The notes beneath the pieces were generated by a model, which was given only the letters and a program-made list of their open reading frames with translations, had not been told where the DNA came from and made no database searches. A DNA stretch of 64,000 nucleotides from Phytomonospora endophytica (GTDB taxonomy: Bacteria; Actinomycetota; Actinomycetes; Mycobacteriales; Micromonosporaceae): NCBI RefSeq assembly GCF_014202425.1, contig NZ_JACHGT010000008.1, positions 136,646-200,645 of the forward strand. The letters are read 5' to 3'. The first letter of the stretch is position 1. Every line of letters begins with the position of its first letter. Both the position numbers and the translations under genes were made by a program. Positions 26,005 to 35,109 of this stretch are shown in pieces.

Positions 26005-26906
26005 ATGGACATGGAATTAGTGGTCAACGCCCAGGGCGCCGATCTCCCCGCGACGCTCACCCTGCCCGACGGGCCCGTCCGCGGCGGACTGATCGTCCTG
26101 CACGGCGCGAACTGCGGGCGGCGCGACTTTCACCTGTACCGCCACCTCGCCGACATCCTTCCGGCGCGCGGGATCGCGGTCCTGCGCTACGACCGCCGGC
26201 CGAGCGAGGGCCACAACGTCTCGTTTCATCTCCAGGCCGCCGACGCCCGCGCCGCCGCCGCGCTGTTGCGTCGCCAGATCGGCGAGGCCCCACTCGGACT
26301 GTGGGGCTTCAGCCAAGGCGGCGGCTCGGTCGCTCCCCTTGCCGCCGCCACCCACCCCGGTGAGTTCGACTTCCTCGTCAACGTCTCCGGCGCCGGCCTC
26401 AGTCCGGCGCGCAGATGCGTCATGGACTCGCCGAACTCCTGCGCCGCGAGGGCTTCGGCGCCCACGTCGAGGAACTCACCGACGTCGTCGATCTCCTCTA
26501 CGGCCACGTCCGCGGTCAGGTCGGCGAGTCCACCGCGCAGGCCGCGATCGACGCGGTGAAAGGCGAACCCTGGTGGCCGCTGACCGGCCTGCCCGAGTCC
26601 ACGGCGCAGGCGCCGAGCGCCGCGACCTGGCCGGACCTGGACTTCGACCCCGCGCCCCACTATGAGCGGCTCACGATCCCGATCCTGTGCTTCTTCGGCG
26701 AGACCGACATGTGGACGCCGGTCGACGACACAGTCCGGATGTGGCGCGAGGCAGTCGATCGCGGAGGGCACGAGCCGCCGACGGTCGTGCGCCTCGACGG
26801 CTGCGGCCACGAACCGGCCCTCCACGAGGGAGGGCCGGTCCATCCGCGCTACGAGGAGGCGCTGCTCGACTGGCTCGACGCCCGGGCGGCCGCGCCGGCG
26901 AGCTGA
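26005..26906 (+). pseudogene. Alpha/beta hydrolase with a 2-bp frameshift
   Basis: Two consecutive frames together encode one complete hydrolase of about 300 aa. The first (from ATG 26005) holds the N-terminal half, with oxyanion HGANCGRRDF and nucleophile elbow WGFSQGGG. It loses frame after SGAGLSPA at about 26409. The second, in another frame from about 26412 to 26906, gives QMRHGLAELLRREGF and contains the Asp (FGETDMW) and His (DGCGHEPAL) of the triad. The junction is GCGCGC at 26407-26412; removing one GC pair restores S-P-A-Q-M-R-H. Both halves keep normal codon use, so the shift is recent or a sequencing error. Confidence 0.85.
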
Positions 26907-26908
26907 GG

Positions 26909-28276
26909 TCAGCGTCGCAGGAAGGCCACCCCCACCGTGCCGCCCACGGCCGTGACGATCCCGGCCACCGCGAACGCCGCCGGGAGCCCGGCCCCCGCGG
27001 CGATCGCGGCGAGGACGGCGACGCCGATCGCGCCGACGTTCTGCGGGAGCTGCGCGAGACTGCCGAGCACGCCCTGCTCGTCGTCGTGGGCACCGGCGGT
27101 CATGGTCGTGATGAACGCGACGACGGCCAGGACGTGGCCGAAGCCCATCGCGCCGGAGGTCACCAGGAGCATCGCGAGGTTCCCGCCCTCCGGGAGACCG
27201 GCCATCGCGCCGGTCCCGATCGCCTGCACGGCAAGGCCCACGGCGATGACGGCAACCGCGCCGAAGCGGCCGATGAGGCGGGCGGCGAGCAGGCCGCCGA
27301 CGAGGGCCGCGACGCCTTCGGCGAGGAATCCGAGACCGGTCTGGAGTGCGGTGTAGCCGAGCCCGTCCTGCATGTAGAGGCTGAGCAGGAGCGTCGCGCC
27401 GCCGCACATTCCGAAGGTCACGAAGCCGACGAGGCCCGACCAGGCGACGTTACGGCGCCGCAGCAGGCCGAGCGGGATCAACGGTGACCGGTGGCGCGAC
27501 TCGGCGACGGCGAAGCCGGCCAGCAGCAGCACCGCCGCGACCAGACTGCCTACAGTGGACGGCGCCGTCCAGCCGTTCTCGCCGCCGGTGGAGATCCCGT
27601 ACACGAGCGCGAACAGTCCCGCGCTGGACAGCAGCGCGCCGGGCACGTCGAGGGCGGCCGCCGAACGCCCGCCGTCGCGGGGAAGCAGGGTCAGGGCACC
27701 GAGCAGGATCGCCGCGCCCATCACCGCCAGGAGCGCCATCGTCCAGCGCCAGTCGAAGCCGCTGGTGATGACGCCGCCGCCGATGGTGCCGACGACGAAA
27801 CCGAGCGAGAGCAGGGCGCCGTTGACGCCGAGTGCGCGCGTCCGTCGTGGCCCTTCGGGGAACACCGAGGTGAGCAGCGCCAAGGCCGTCGGGCCGATCA
27901 TCGCCGCCGCAACGCCCTGCCCGACCCGCGCGCCGATCAGCATGCCCGGCGACAGCGCCGACCCGGCCACCACGGACATCACGGTGAACAAGGAGACACC
28001 GAGGACGAACAGGCGCCGGCGGCCCACCAGGTCCGAGACCCGGCCGAACAGGGGGATCAGGCTCGCCGTCGGGAGCAGGCAGGCCGTCGCGACCCACTGG
28101 AGCCGCCCGGCGCCCTCGAAACCGAGGTCCCGCCCGATCGCGGGAAGCGCGACGGTCACCACGGAATAGTCGAGCCCGACCATGAACGTGGCCCCGCACA
28201 AGGTGATGAGGGTGAGCCAGCCGCGCGCGCCGAGCCGCGCCACGACGGCTTTCGGGCGCGAAGTCAAAGTTGTCAC
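26909..28276 (-). CDS. MFS multidrug exporter-like protein
   Basis: About 455 aa and 12-14 membrane spans, of the major facilitator type. The motif A region is LFGRVSDLVGRRRLF between spans two and three, and the first span carries the drug:H+ antiporter-2-like stretch FMVGLDYSVVTVALPAIGRDL. Motif C-like LLSLGFVVGTIGGGVI follows span five. The GTG at 28276 is preferred because AAAGG lies eight bases upstream; ATG 28309 is in frame but has a weaker site. The divergent XRE-type regulator at 28393 probably regulates it. Confidence 0.9.
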   Translation of the reverse strand: MTTLTSRPKAVVARLGARGWLTLITLCGATFMVGLDYSVVTVALPAIGRDLGFEGAGRLQWVATACLLPTASLIPLFGRVSDLVGRRRLFVLGVSLFTVMSVVAGSALSPGMLIGARVGQGVAAAMIGPTALALLTSVFPEGPRRTRALGVNGALLSLGFVVGTIGGGVITSGFDWRWTMALLAVMGAAILLGALTLLPRDGGRSAAALDVPGALLSSAGLFALVYGISTGGENGWTAPSTVGSLVAAVLLLAGFAVAESRHRSPLIPLGLLRRRNVAWSGLVGFVTFGMCGGATLLLSLYMQDGLGYTALQTGLGFLAEGVAALVGGLLAARLIGRFGAVAVIAVGLAVQAIGTGAMAGLPEGGNLAMLLVTSGAMGFGHVLAVVAFITTMTAGAHDDEQGVLGSLAQLPQNVGAIGVAVLAAIAAGAGLPAAFAVAGIVTAVGGTVGVAFLRR

Positions 28277-28392
28277 AGAAAGCGCCTTTCGGAGGGTTTC
28301 GCTTGCCATGACGACCACTCTGCGACCGCCGTGATCAACGAGCCAGTGCTCTGTCGTGGGTACATCCCGCAGGTGCAGGCAGACTGGTCCGC

Positions 28393-29217
28393 ATGACCGA
28401 GATCGGCGACTTCCTCCAGTCGCGTCGCGCGCGGATCCGGCCCGCCGAGGTCGGGCTGCCCGAAGGCGTCCGGCGGCGACGCGTCCCGGGCCTGCGCAGG
28501 GAAGAACTCGCACAGCTCGCCGGCGTGAGCATGGGCTACTACACGCGGCTTGAGCAGGGCGCGGCCGACGGCGCCTCCGACTCCGTCCTCGACGCCATCG
28601 CGCGCGTGCTGCGGCTCGACCCGACCGAGACCGCGCACCTGCGTCGCCTGGCGCGCCCCGGTCCCCGCCGCCCGGCACCACCGGAGGTGCTGCGCCCGAG
28701 CGTGGCGAACATGGTCGCCGCGATCCGCGACGTGCCCGTCCTCGTCCTCGGCCGCCGCTTCGACGTCCTCGCCTGGAATCGCCTGTGCCGGCGGGTGATC
28801 GCCCCGAACGTCGCCTTCGACGCCACGCCCTTCAACGTGATCCGGATGATCTTCCGCGACTCGGCCGCCCGCGAGATCTACGCCGACTGGGAGTCCAAGG
28901 CCCGCGACAACGTCGCCTTCCTGCGCGTCTCGGCCGCGAAGTACCCCGGCGACACCGAACTGGCCGCCCTCGTCGGCGAACTGCGCACCGAGGTGCCCGA
29001 GTTCGCCGCCATGTGGGACGAGCAGCCCATCGAGCTGTGCGCCACCGCGACCCGCGTCTACCGCGTGCCCGGCGTCGGCGAGCTGGAGTTCACCTCCGAG
29101 ATGCTGGCCCTCCCCGACGACGAGGGCCAGCACCTGGCGATCTACCACCCCGCGGCGGGTTCGGCGACCGAGGAGATCCTGCGCGCGCTCGCCGCCGAGA
29201 CCGCGGGGGTGGTCTGA
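28393..29217 (+). CDS. XRE family regulator with MmyB-type ligand domain
   Basis: 274-aa regulator. The N-terminal HTH (residues 1-75) reads LGDFLQ-like start, then RVPGLRREELAQLAGVSMGY and YTRLEQG, which is the typical MmyB/XRE pattern. The C-terminal 180 residues match the MmyB-like PAS-like ligand domain: WNRLCRR, then FNVIRMIFRD, and the terminal TSEMLALPDDEGQHLAIYHP. Members control divergent MFS or SDR genes and may bind fatty acids. The divergent MFS gene at 26909-28276 fits that arrangement. Confidence 0.92.
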   Translation: MTEIGDFLQSRRARIRPAEVGLPEGVRRRRVPGLRREELAQLAGVSMGYYTRLEQGAADGASDSVLDAIARVLRLDPTETAHLRRLARPGPRRPAPPEVLRPSVANMVAAIRDVPVLVLGRRFDVLAWNRLCRRVIAPNVAFDATPFNVIRMIFRDSAAREIYADWESKARDNVAFLRVSAAKYPGDTELAALVGELRTEVPEFAAMWDEQPIELCATATRVYRVPGVGELEFTSEMLALPDDEGQHLAIYHPAAGSATEEILRALAAETAGVV

Positions 29218-29311
29218 GCCGTCGCGAGGGACGGCGTGCGGCGGCCCGACTGTCTACAGTGGGCGGTGACCGTGCCGCCACGATGCGCGGTCGTCGAGAC
29301 GGGAGCGGCGT

Positions 29312-29845
29312 GTGCTTTTCGCCATCGAGGACCCCAAGAAGGTCATCAAGCCCCTGCCCGCCGAAATGATCGCCGGGCTCGTCCTGTTCGCGCTGCTGTG
29401 CTTCGTGCTCATGAAGTACGTCTTCCCGCGCATGGAGGCGACCTTCGAGGCCCGCACCGACGCCATCGAAGGCGGCCTCGAACGCGCCGCCCGGGCGCAG
29501 GAGGAGGCCGCGGCACTGCTGGCGGAGTACCGCGCGCAGCTCGCCGGTGCCCGCCGTGACGCCGCCGCCATCCGTGAGGAGGCCCGCGCCGAAGCGCACG
29601 CCCGCCGCGCCGAGATCCTCGCCGAGACCGAACGGGAACGCGACGCGATCATCGCCGCCGGACGAGACGCCATGGCCGCCGACCGCCGCGCCGTCCTCGC
29701 CGAACTCCGGCCGGGGCTCGGCGCGATCGCCGTCGAACTGGCCGGCCGCATCGTCGGCGAATCCCTGGCCGAGGAGGCCCGCGAGCGCGGGACCGTCGAG
29801 CGCTTCCTCGGCGAGCTCGACGACCCGGCCCCGGCGGCCACGTAG
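29312..29845 (+). CDS. Orphan ATP synthase F0 subunit b-like protein
   Basis: 177-aa protein that resembles AtpF. A single membrane span lies at about residues 18-38 (PAEMIAGLVLFALLCFVLMK), followed by YVFPRMEATFEARTDAIEGG and a long right-handed coiled coil with regular Ala/Arg/Glu repeats. The distal part ELAGRIVGESLAEEARERGTVERFLGEL resembles the delta-binding end of actinobacterial b subunits. No other ATP synthase gene is nearby, and the flanks are an XRE regulator and a nucleotidase. GTG start at 29312. It may be a spare b subunit or have another role at the membrane. Confidence 0.85.
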   Translation: MLFAIEDPKKVIKPLPAEMIAGLVLFALLCFVLMKYVFPRMEATFEARTDAIEGGLERAARAQEEAAALLAEYRAQLAGARRDAAAIREEARAEAHARRAEILAETERERDAIIAAGRDAMAADRRAVLAELRPGLGAIAVELAGRIVGESLAEEARERGTVERFLGELDDPAPAAT

Positions 29846-29964
29846 CGTTTCGCGGGAGTCTGGCGCAAACCCGCCGTCCTCGCCGCCCGGAGCCCATCGG
29901 CCGGGCCGGGCGTCCCCATACGATCCGTGCCAAGTGTGCTTTCACCGGACCTGGGGGGACTGGC

Positions 29965-31716
29965 GTGAAGCTTCCTGGAATCACCGCCGCGTCGACCGCG
30001 GCGGCGCTCGCCTTCACCGTGCTGGCACCGGTTCCGGCGCAGGCCGCGCCGAAACCGGTGATCCAGCTCCTGGCGCTCAACGACCTGCACGGCAACCTCG
30101 ACGCCGTGCCCGGAGCCGCCGGGCAGGTCGTGACCACCGACGACGCCGGGCAGCCGGCGAACGTCCAGGCCGGTGGCCTCGCGCGCATGGCGACCCTCCT
30201 GAAGCGGGCCCGCGAGGGGCAGAACCGCAGCCTCACCGTCGCCGCCGGGGACATGATCGGTGGTAGTCCCCTGGTCTCGGCGGCCTACCACGACGAACCG
30301 GCCGTCGACGTCCTCGGCGAGATGGGCCTCGCGGTCAGCTCGGTCGGCAACCACGAGTTCGACGAGGGCCGCGACGAGCTCCAGCGCATGGTCCGCGGTG
30401 GCTGCCACCCGGTCGACGGCTGTGCGGTGGACGGCGAGGAGTACGCCGGTACGCCGTTCCCCTACCTGGCCGCCAATGTCGTCGACACCGCCAGCGGTGA
30501 ACCGATCCTGCCGCCGTACTGGATCAAGGACTACGACGGTGTCGAGGTCGGCTTCATCGGGCTGGTCACGCGCGATGTCCCCTCGGTGGTCGTGCAGAGT
30601 GGAATCGCCGGGCTGGAGTTCCGCGACGAGGTCGCCACGATCGACAGGTACGCCAAGGAGCTGTCCCGCAAGGGCGTCAAGGCGATCGTCACGCTCATCC
30701 ACGAAGGCGGGGAGAAGACCTCGCCCGCCTACGACTTCGACTGCGACGCGCAGGGCCCCGGGACGGGCGTGGTCGGGCCCATCAAGGCCATCGCCGAGCG
30801 GGCCAGTTCCGCCGTCGACCTGATCGTCACCGGCCACTCGCACGAGGCCTACGTGTGCTCGATCCCCGACCCGAAGGGCAAACCGCGCCTGATCACGCAG
30901 GCCGCGTCCTTCGGCCGGACCTTCACCGACATCCGTTTCCAGATCAACCCCGACACCGGCGACGTCGTCCGCAAGTCGGTGACCGCCGCCAACCGGATCG
31001 TCGCGCTCGACACCCCGGAGGACCCGGCGATCAAGTCCCTTGTGGACACCTGGCACGCGCGTTCGGCCGAGATCGCCGACGCCCCCGTCGGTTACATCTC
31101 CGGTGACATCCCCGGACGCGGCTCGAAGGATCCGGAGAAGCCGCTCGGCGACCTCATCAGTGACACCCAGGCCGAGGCGACCGGCGCCCAGATCGCCTTC
31201 CTCAACCCCGGCGGAATGCGCGCCGATTTGGTCTACGAGGCGGGCGGCCGCGAAGGCGACGGCGTGGTCACCTACGGCGAGAGCTTCCAGGTCCAGCCCT
31301 TCGGCAACATCCTGGTCACCATGGACCTCACCGGCGCGCAGGTGCTCCAGGTCCTGCGCGAGCAGTACTCCGGCGCCAACGCCGAGTTCCCCCGGCTGCT
31401 CCAGCTTTCGGGCTCACTCGAATACTCCGTCGACGAGTCGAGAAAGGACAGTGAACGGATCCTGGCCGAAACCGTGCGAATCGACGGTGCCGCGCTCGAT
31501 CCGTCGGCCGTCTACCGGGTCGCCGCCAACACCTTCCTGGCCGACGGCGGCAACGACTTCCCGACCTTCAAAGAGGGCACCGACCGGGTCAACAACGGCG
31601 TCGACCTCGACGCCTTCGTCTCCTACCTCAAGGCGCACAGCTCCGCGAAGAAGCCGTTCGCCCCACCGAAAGCCGACCGGGTCACCTTCCTCGGGCAACC
31701 GCAAAGACTCTTGTGA
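29965..31716 (+). CDS. Secreted 5'-nucleotidase/cyclic phosphodiesterase, UshA type
   Basis: 583-aa exported bifunctional nucleotidase. A signal peptide covers residues 1-30 (ends PAQAAP). The metallophosphoesterase domain has the Asp/His motif LNDLHGNLD, the GDMIGG region, GNHEFDEGR, and the GHSHEAYVC site, so both metal ions should be bound. The C-terminal nucleotidase domain (from about residue 390) ends with YRVAANTFLADGGNDFPTFKEG, which forms the nucleoside-binding pocket. It releases phosphate and nucleosides outside the cell. GTG start at 29965; no anchor is seen at the C-terminus. Confidence 0.94.
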   Translation: MKLPGITAASTAAALAFTVLAPVPAQAAPKPVIQLLALNDLHGNLDAVPGAAGQVVTTDDAGQPANVQAGGLARMATLLKRAREGQNRSLTVAAGDMIGGSPLVSAAYHDEPAVDVLGEMGLAVSSVGNHEFDEGRDELQRMVRGGCHPVDGCAVDGEEYAGTPFPYLAANVVDTASGEPILPPYWIKDYDGVEVGFIGLVTRDVPSVVVQSGIAGLEFRDEVATIDRYAKELSRKGVKAIVTLIHEGGEKTSPAYDFDCDAQGPGTGVVGPIKAIAERASSAVDLIVTGHSHEAYVCSIPDPKGKPRLITQAASFGRTFTDIRFQINPDTGDVVRKSVTAANRIVALDTPEDPAIKSLVDTWHARSAEIADAPVGYISGDIPGRGSKDPEKPLGDLISDTQAEATGAQIAFLNPGGMRADLVYEAGGREGDGVVTYGESFQVQPFGNILVTMDLTGAQVLQVLREQYSGANAEFPRLLQLSGSLEYSVDESRKDSERILAETVRIDGAALDPSAVYRVAANTFLADGGNDFPTFKEGTDRVNNGVDLDAFVSYLKAHSSAKKPFAPPKADRVTFLGQPQRLL

Positions 31717-31767
31717 CCTACGCCGCACCGCACGCATAATTGGCCTTCTCTGCCCTGAAGGAGGCCC

Positions 31768-34263
31768 ATGCCCGGCGCTGACGAGCTGGATCCCCGACGT
31801 GCGCGGACATCCGCGGAGTTCGTCGAGATGTTGCGGGCGCTGAAGATCGACGCCGGGCTCAGCTATCGCGAGATCGAACAGCGCGCCCGCGTCGCCGGGG
31901 ACTGGCTGCCGGCGTCGACGCTGGCGACGGTGTTCGGCCGCACGACGGTCCCGCGCGCCGAGGTCGTCGCCGCGTTCGTGCAGACCTGCGGCGGGGACCC
32001 CGACACGGTGAGCCGCTGGGTCGACGCGTCCCGCCGCCTGTCGGGTGAACTGTCCGTGCCACCACCGCCTTCGGTGTTCCCCGACGCCCCGGCCGAGGCC
32101 GCGCCGCCCGTCACGGTCGTGCCGCGCCAGCTGCCCGGCGACATCGGGACCTTCGTCGGCCGCGCCAAGACCTTCGAGACTCTCGACTCCCTCCTCAGCG
32201 CCGGGGAGGGCACCGACCCGGCCGGGCCGCTGCCGATCGTCGCGCTCGTCGGACCCGGCGGCATCGGCAAGACCGCCCTCGCCGTGCGCTGGGCGCACGC
32301 GATCGGCGGCCGCTTCCCCGACGGGCAGCTCTTCGCCGACCTCAAGGGCTTCTCCGACACCGCGCCCATCCCGCCATCCCTCATCCTGCACCGGTTCCTG
32401 CGCGCCCTCGGCGCCACGGCCGAGGACATCCCGACCGATATCGACGAGCGCGTCGCCCTCTTCCGCTCGCTGCTGGCCGGGCGGCGCACCCTGATCGTCC
32501 TCGACAACGCCCGCGACGCCGCCCAGGTCCGCCCGCTCCTGCCCGGCGCCGCGACCTGCCTCGTCGTGGTCACCAGCCGCGTCGAACTGCGCGGCCTCGC
32601 CGTCTCCCACGACCTGCACGGCGTCATGGTCGACGGACTCAGCCTCGACGAGGGCGTCCAGCTCCTCGTCAGACTCCTCGGCCCCCAGCGGGTCCGCGCC
32701 GAGGCGGGCGCCGCCGTCGACCTCGTCGAACTGTGCCGGACCCTGCCGCTGGCGCTGCGCCTGGCCGCCGCGCAGCTCGCCGTGGACGAACGCCAGTCGA
32801 TCGCGCGTTTCGCGCTGCGCGTCCGCGAGGCCGGAAGACTGTCCACATTGGCCGTTCCCGACGACCCGGACACCGCGCTGCGCACCACTTTCGACCTCTC
32901 CTACGGTTCCCTGCGCCCCGAGGCCCAGCGGCTCCTGCGGCTCACCGGCAGCCACCCCGGCCCCGACATGAGCCTGGCGTCGCTGGCCGCGCTGTCGGGC
33001 CGCGACGAGACCGCGACCCGCACGCACATGGAGGAACTCGCCACCCTGCACCTCGTCGGCCGCGCCGGAGCCGACCGCTGGGAGTTCCACGACCTCGTCC
33101 GCGAATACGTCACCGGTCACCTCGGCGCAACCGGTACGGGGGAGCAGAAAGCGCGACTGCGCGGGCTGCTCGACTGGTACACGACCATGGTCCGCGCCGC
33201 CAACGAACACGTCCTGCGTGGTGAGATCTCGGCCGGCGGCGGGAAGGTCTCCTTCCCCACCTACACCGAGGCACTCGCCTGGCTCGACGAGGAGGCCGCC
33301 GGGATCACCGCCGCCATCATCGCCGCCGAACGGGCCGAGCTGTCGAGCTACGTGTTCGGCCTGGCCAGCCTCATGTGGCGCTACTACCTCGTGCGCGGCC
33401 AGTACGAGCAGCTCAACGCCACCGGCGATCTCGCCCTCGACATGGCCAACCGGCTCGGTGACATCGAGGAGCAGACGCTGTTCTCGCTGATCCTGGGCAA
33501 CGCGCACGCCGCCCGCTGCGAACCGCATCGCGCGATCGAGTACTACGAGCGGGCCCTCACCCTCGCCCGCCGCCTCGGCGACCGCAAGCGCGAGGCCCGG
33601 GCCTTGTGCAACTGCGCCGACGCGCTGCTCGACGCCGGGCGCTACGCCGAGGCCCGCCGGCGCCTCGAAGAGGGCATGCCGATCCTCGCCGAACTCGGCG
33701 ACGACGTCCCCCTCGCCGGTGCCTACACCGATCTCGGGAAGATCGAGATGCACGAGGGCGACAACGACAAGGCCTGCGAGTACTTCATCCGGGCACAGGA
33801 GGCCTTCGAGCTCAAAGGGCACCGCCACGGCGTCGCCGTCTCGCTGTTCTTCCTCGGCGCGGCCCAGCTGGAGAAGGGCGAGGTCGTGGCCGCGTCGCTG
33901 CGGCTGGAGCAGGCGCTGACGGTGTCCGAGGAGGCCGGGTACACCTTCGGCGTCGCGCTGGCGCACAGCCGCCTGGCGCTGGCGTCGGCGATGATCGGGT
34001 CCTTCGATGCCGTGCGGGAGCACCATTCCAGGGCCGTCGAGGTCGCCCGCGGTCTGCACAGCCCGGTGCTGCTGGCCGAGATCTTCGTCGACGCGGGCCG
34101 CTGCGGAATGCTCTCCGGCGAGCCGGAACGGGCCGCCGACTATTTCCGCAACGCCCTCAGCCACGCCGAGCGTTCCTCGGACGCGGGCCTGACCCGCCGT
34201 TCCAGGGACGGCGTACGGGCCGCCGAGCGCGCCCTGGGCTCGATGCGGCCCATCGGACGTTAA
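31768..34263 (+). CDS. HTH/NB-ARC/TPR regulator
   Basis: 831-aa STAND-type protein. Residues 1-95 are an XRE-like HTH region (SAEFVEMLRALKIDAGLSYR then VFGRTTVPRAEVVAAFVQTCG). NB-ARC follows with Walker A GPGGIGKT at about 162-169, Walker B RRTLIVLDNARD near 243, and the GLPL-like CRTLPLALRLAAAQLA. The C-terminal 400 residues carry tetratricopeptide repeats, visible as repeated EYYERALxLARRLGDRKREA-type units. Such proteins sense a ligand with the TPRs and switch by nucleotide exchange, controlling transcription or acting as conflict sensors. Strong ribosome binding site GAAGGAGG before ATG. The target genes are not evident; a CHAP hydrolase gene follows after 173 bases. Confidence 0.92.
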   Translation: MPGADELDPRRARTSAEFVEMLRALKIDAGLSYREIEQRARVAGDWLPASTLATVFGRTTVPRAEVVAAFVQTCGGDPDTVSRWVDASRRLSGELSVPPPPSVFPDAPAEAAPPVTVVPRQLPGDIGTFVGRAKTFETLDSLLSAGEGTDPAGPLPIVALVGPGGIGKTALAVRWAHAIGGRFPDGQLFADLKGFSDTAPIPPSLILHRFLRALGATAEDIPTDIDERVALFRSLLAGRRTLIVLDNARDAAQVRPLLPGAATCLVVVTSRVELRGLAVSHDLHGVMVDGLSLDEGVQLLVRLLGPQRVRAEAGAAVDLVELCRTLPLALRLAAAQLAVDERQSIARFALRVREAGRLSTLAVPDDPDTALRTTFDLSYGSLRPEAQRLLRLTGSHPGPDMSLASLAALSGRDETATRTHMEELATLHLVGRAGADRWEFHDLVREYVTGHLGATGTGEQKARLRGLLDWYTTMVRAANEHVLRGEISAGGGKVSFPTYTEALAWLDEEAAGITAAIIAAERAELSSYVFGLASLMWRYYLVRGQYEQLNATGDLALDMANRLGDIEEQTLFSLILGNAHAARCEPHRAIEYYERALTLARRLGDRKREARALCNCADALLDAGRYAEARRRLEEGMPILAELGDDVPLAGAYTDLGKIEMHEGDNDKACEYFIRAQEAFELKGHRHGVAVSLFFLGAAQLEKGEVVAASLRLEQALTVSEEAGYTFGVALAHSRLALASAMIGSFDAVREHHSRAVEVARGLHSPVLLAEIFVDAGRCGMLSGEPERAADYFRNALSHAERSSDAGLTRRSRDGVRAAERALGSMRPIGR

Positions 34264-34436
34264 ACGGCCTACGGCGGACGGCGCGGTGGGCTCAGCGGCC
34301 GTGTGAGAGGGCCGTAGCGGGACGCGTCGGTGTTCGAGGTCGTTCGGATGCACGGATTCGAACGGCCGAACGCTCCCTTTGATCTCCATCGCCTGTTTCA
34401 GTGGGCGACGGAAACCCCGAATCAAGGAGTGTTCTC

Positions 34437-35048
34437 GTGCGGAGACCGATCAAACTCGACCTGCTGGGGCTCGCCACCGCGTTCGCGGTGATCGCCGCGG
34501 TTCTCCTCGGCGGCGCGGGGCAGGCCCCGGCCGCGTCGCCGGGCGCCGCGACGGCAGTCACGACGGCGGCGGCGAAGACGCCGATGCAGAAGACCGCGGA
34601 CTGCAAGAAGAAGGACATCGGCACACGGGCGATGATCGCCTGCGTCGCCAAGGCGCACCTCGGCGTCAAGGAGGACGGGTCGAAGTCCGTCAAGGCCTGG
34701 AACTGCCAGCGCTACTTCCGCGACTTCGGTTCGAGCCTCAACTGCGACGACGACGTCAACGGCCAGTGGTGCGCGGCCTTCACCCGCTGGGTGTGGAAGA
34801 ACGCGGGCGTGCCGAGGAGCAAGATCCCGGCGTCGTTCGGCGTCTCGGGCTGGAAGAACGCCCTCGACCGGGTGTCGACGCCGAAGGTCGGTGACGTCGC
34901 CGTCGCCAAGAGCGGTTCGCACATCATGATCGTGACGGCCGTCAGCGGTTCGAAGATCACCACGGTCGACGGCAACGGCGGGCGCGACAACGTCCGGACG
35001 AAGAATCACACCAAAGGCGGTTATTACTACTACCGCATGGGTACGTAG
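34437..35048 (+). CDS. Secreted CHAP-domain amidase/endopeptidase
   Basis: 203-aa exported protein. The GTG at 34437 is chosen because AAGGAG sits seven bases upstream. A signal peptide (LDLLGLATAFAVIAAVLLGG) is followed by a Cys-containing linker. The CHAP domain has the catalytic Cys in GQWCAAFTRWVWKNAG and the His in SGSHIMIVTAV, with a later DGNGG run and a KGGYYYYRMG end typical of actinomycete CHAP proteins. It should cleave peptidoglycan. An inverted repeat terminates it at 35071-35109. Confidence 0.9.
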   Translation: MRRPIKLDLLGLATAFAVIAAVLLGGAGQAPAASPGAATAVTTAAAKTPMQKTADCKKKDIGTRAMIACVAKAHLGVKEDGSKSVKAWNCQRYFRDFGSSLNCDDDVNGQWCAAFTRWVWKNAGVPRSKIPASFGVSGWKNALDRVSTPKVGDVAVAKSGSHIMIVTAVSGSKITTVDGNGGRDNVRTKNHTKGGYYYYRMGT

Positions 35049-35070
35049 CGCTGGTACGACCCCTCCAGGG

Positions 35071-35109
35071 GAGCGGGCGGGCTCGATTCCCCCCTCGGTC
35101 CGCCCGCTC
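35071..35109. terminator. Hairpin between convergent CHAP and eda genes
   Basis: Ten-base arms GAGCGGGCGG and CCGCCCGCTC flank a 19-base loop in the 61-base gap between the convergent genes. Stable enough to act as a bidirectional terminator. Confidence 0.6.

Noticed and set aside
31414-34425. 1003-codon open frame antisense to the NB-ARC regulator
   Set aside because: The plus-strand protein has clear domains; the minus-strand translation is low-complexity with no motif.
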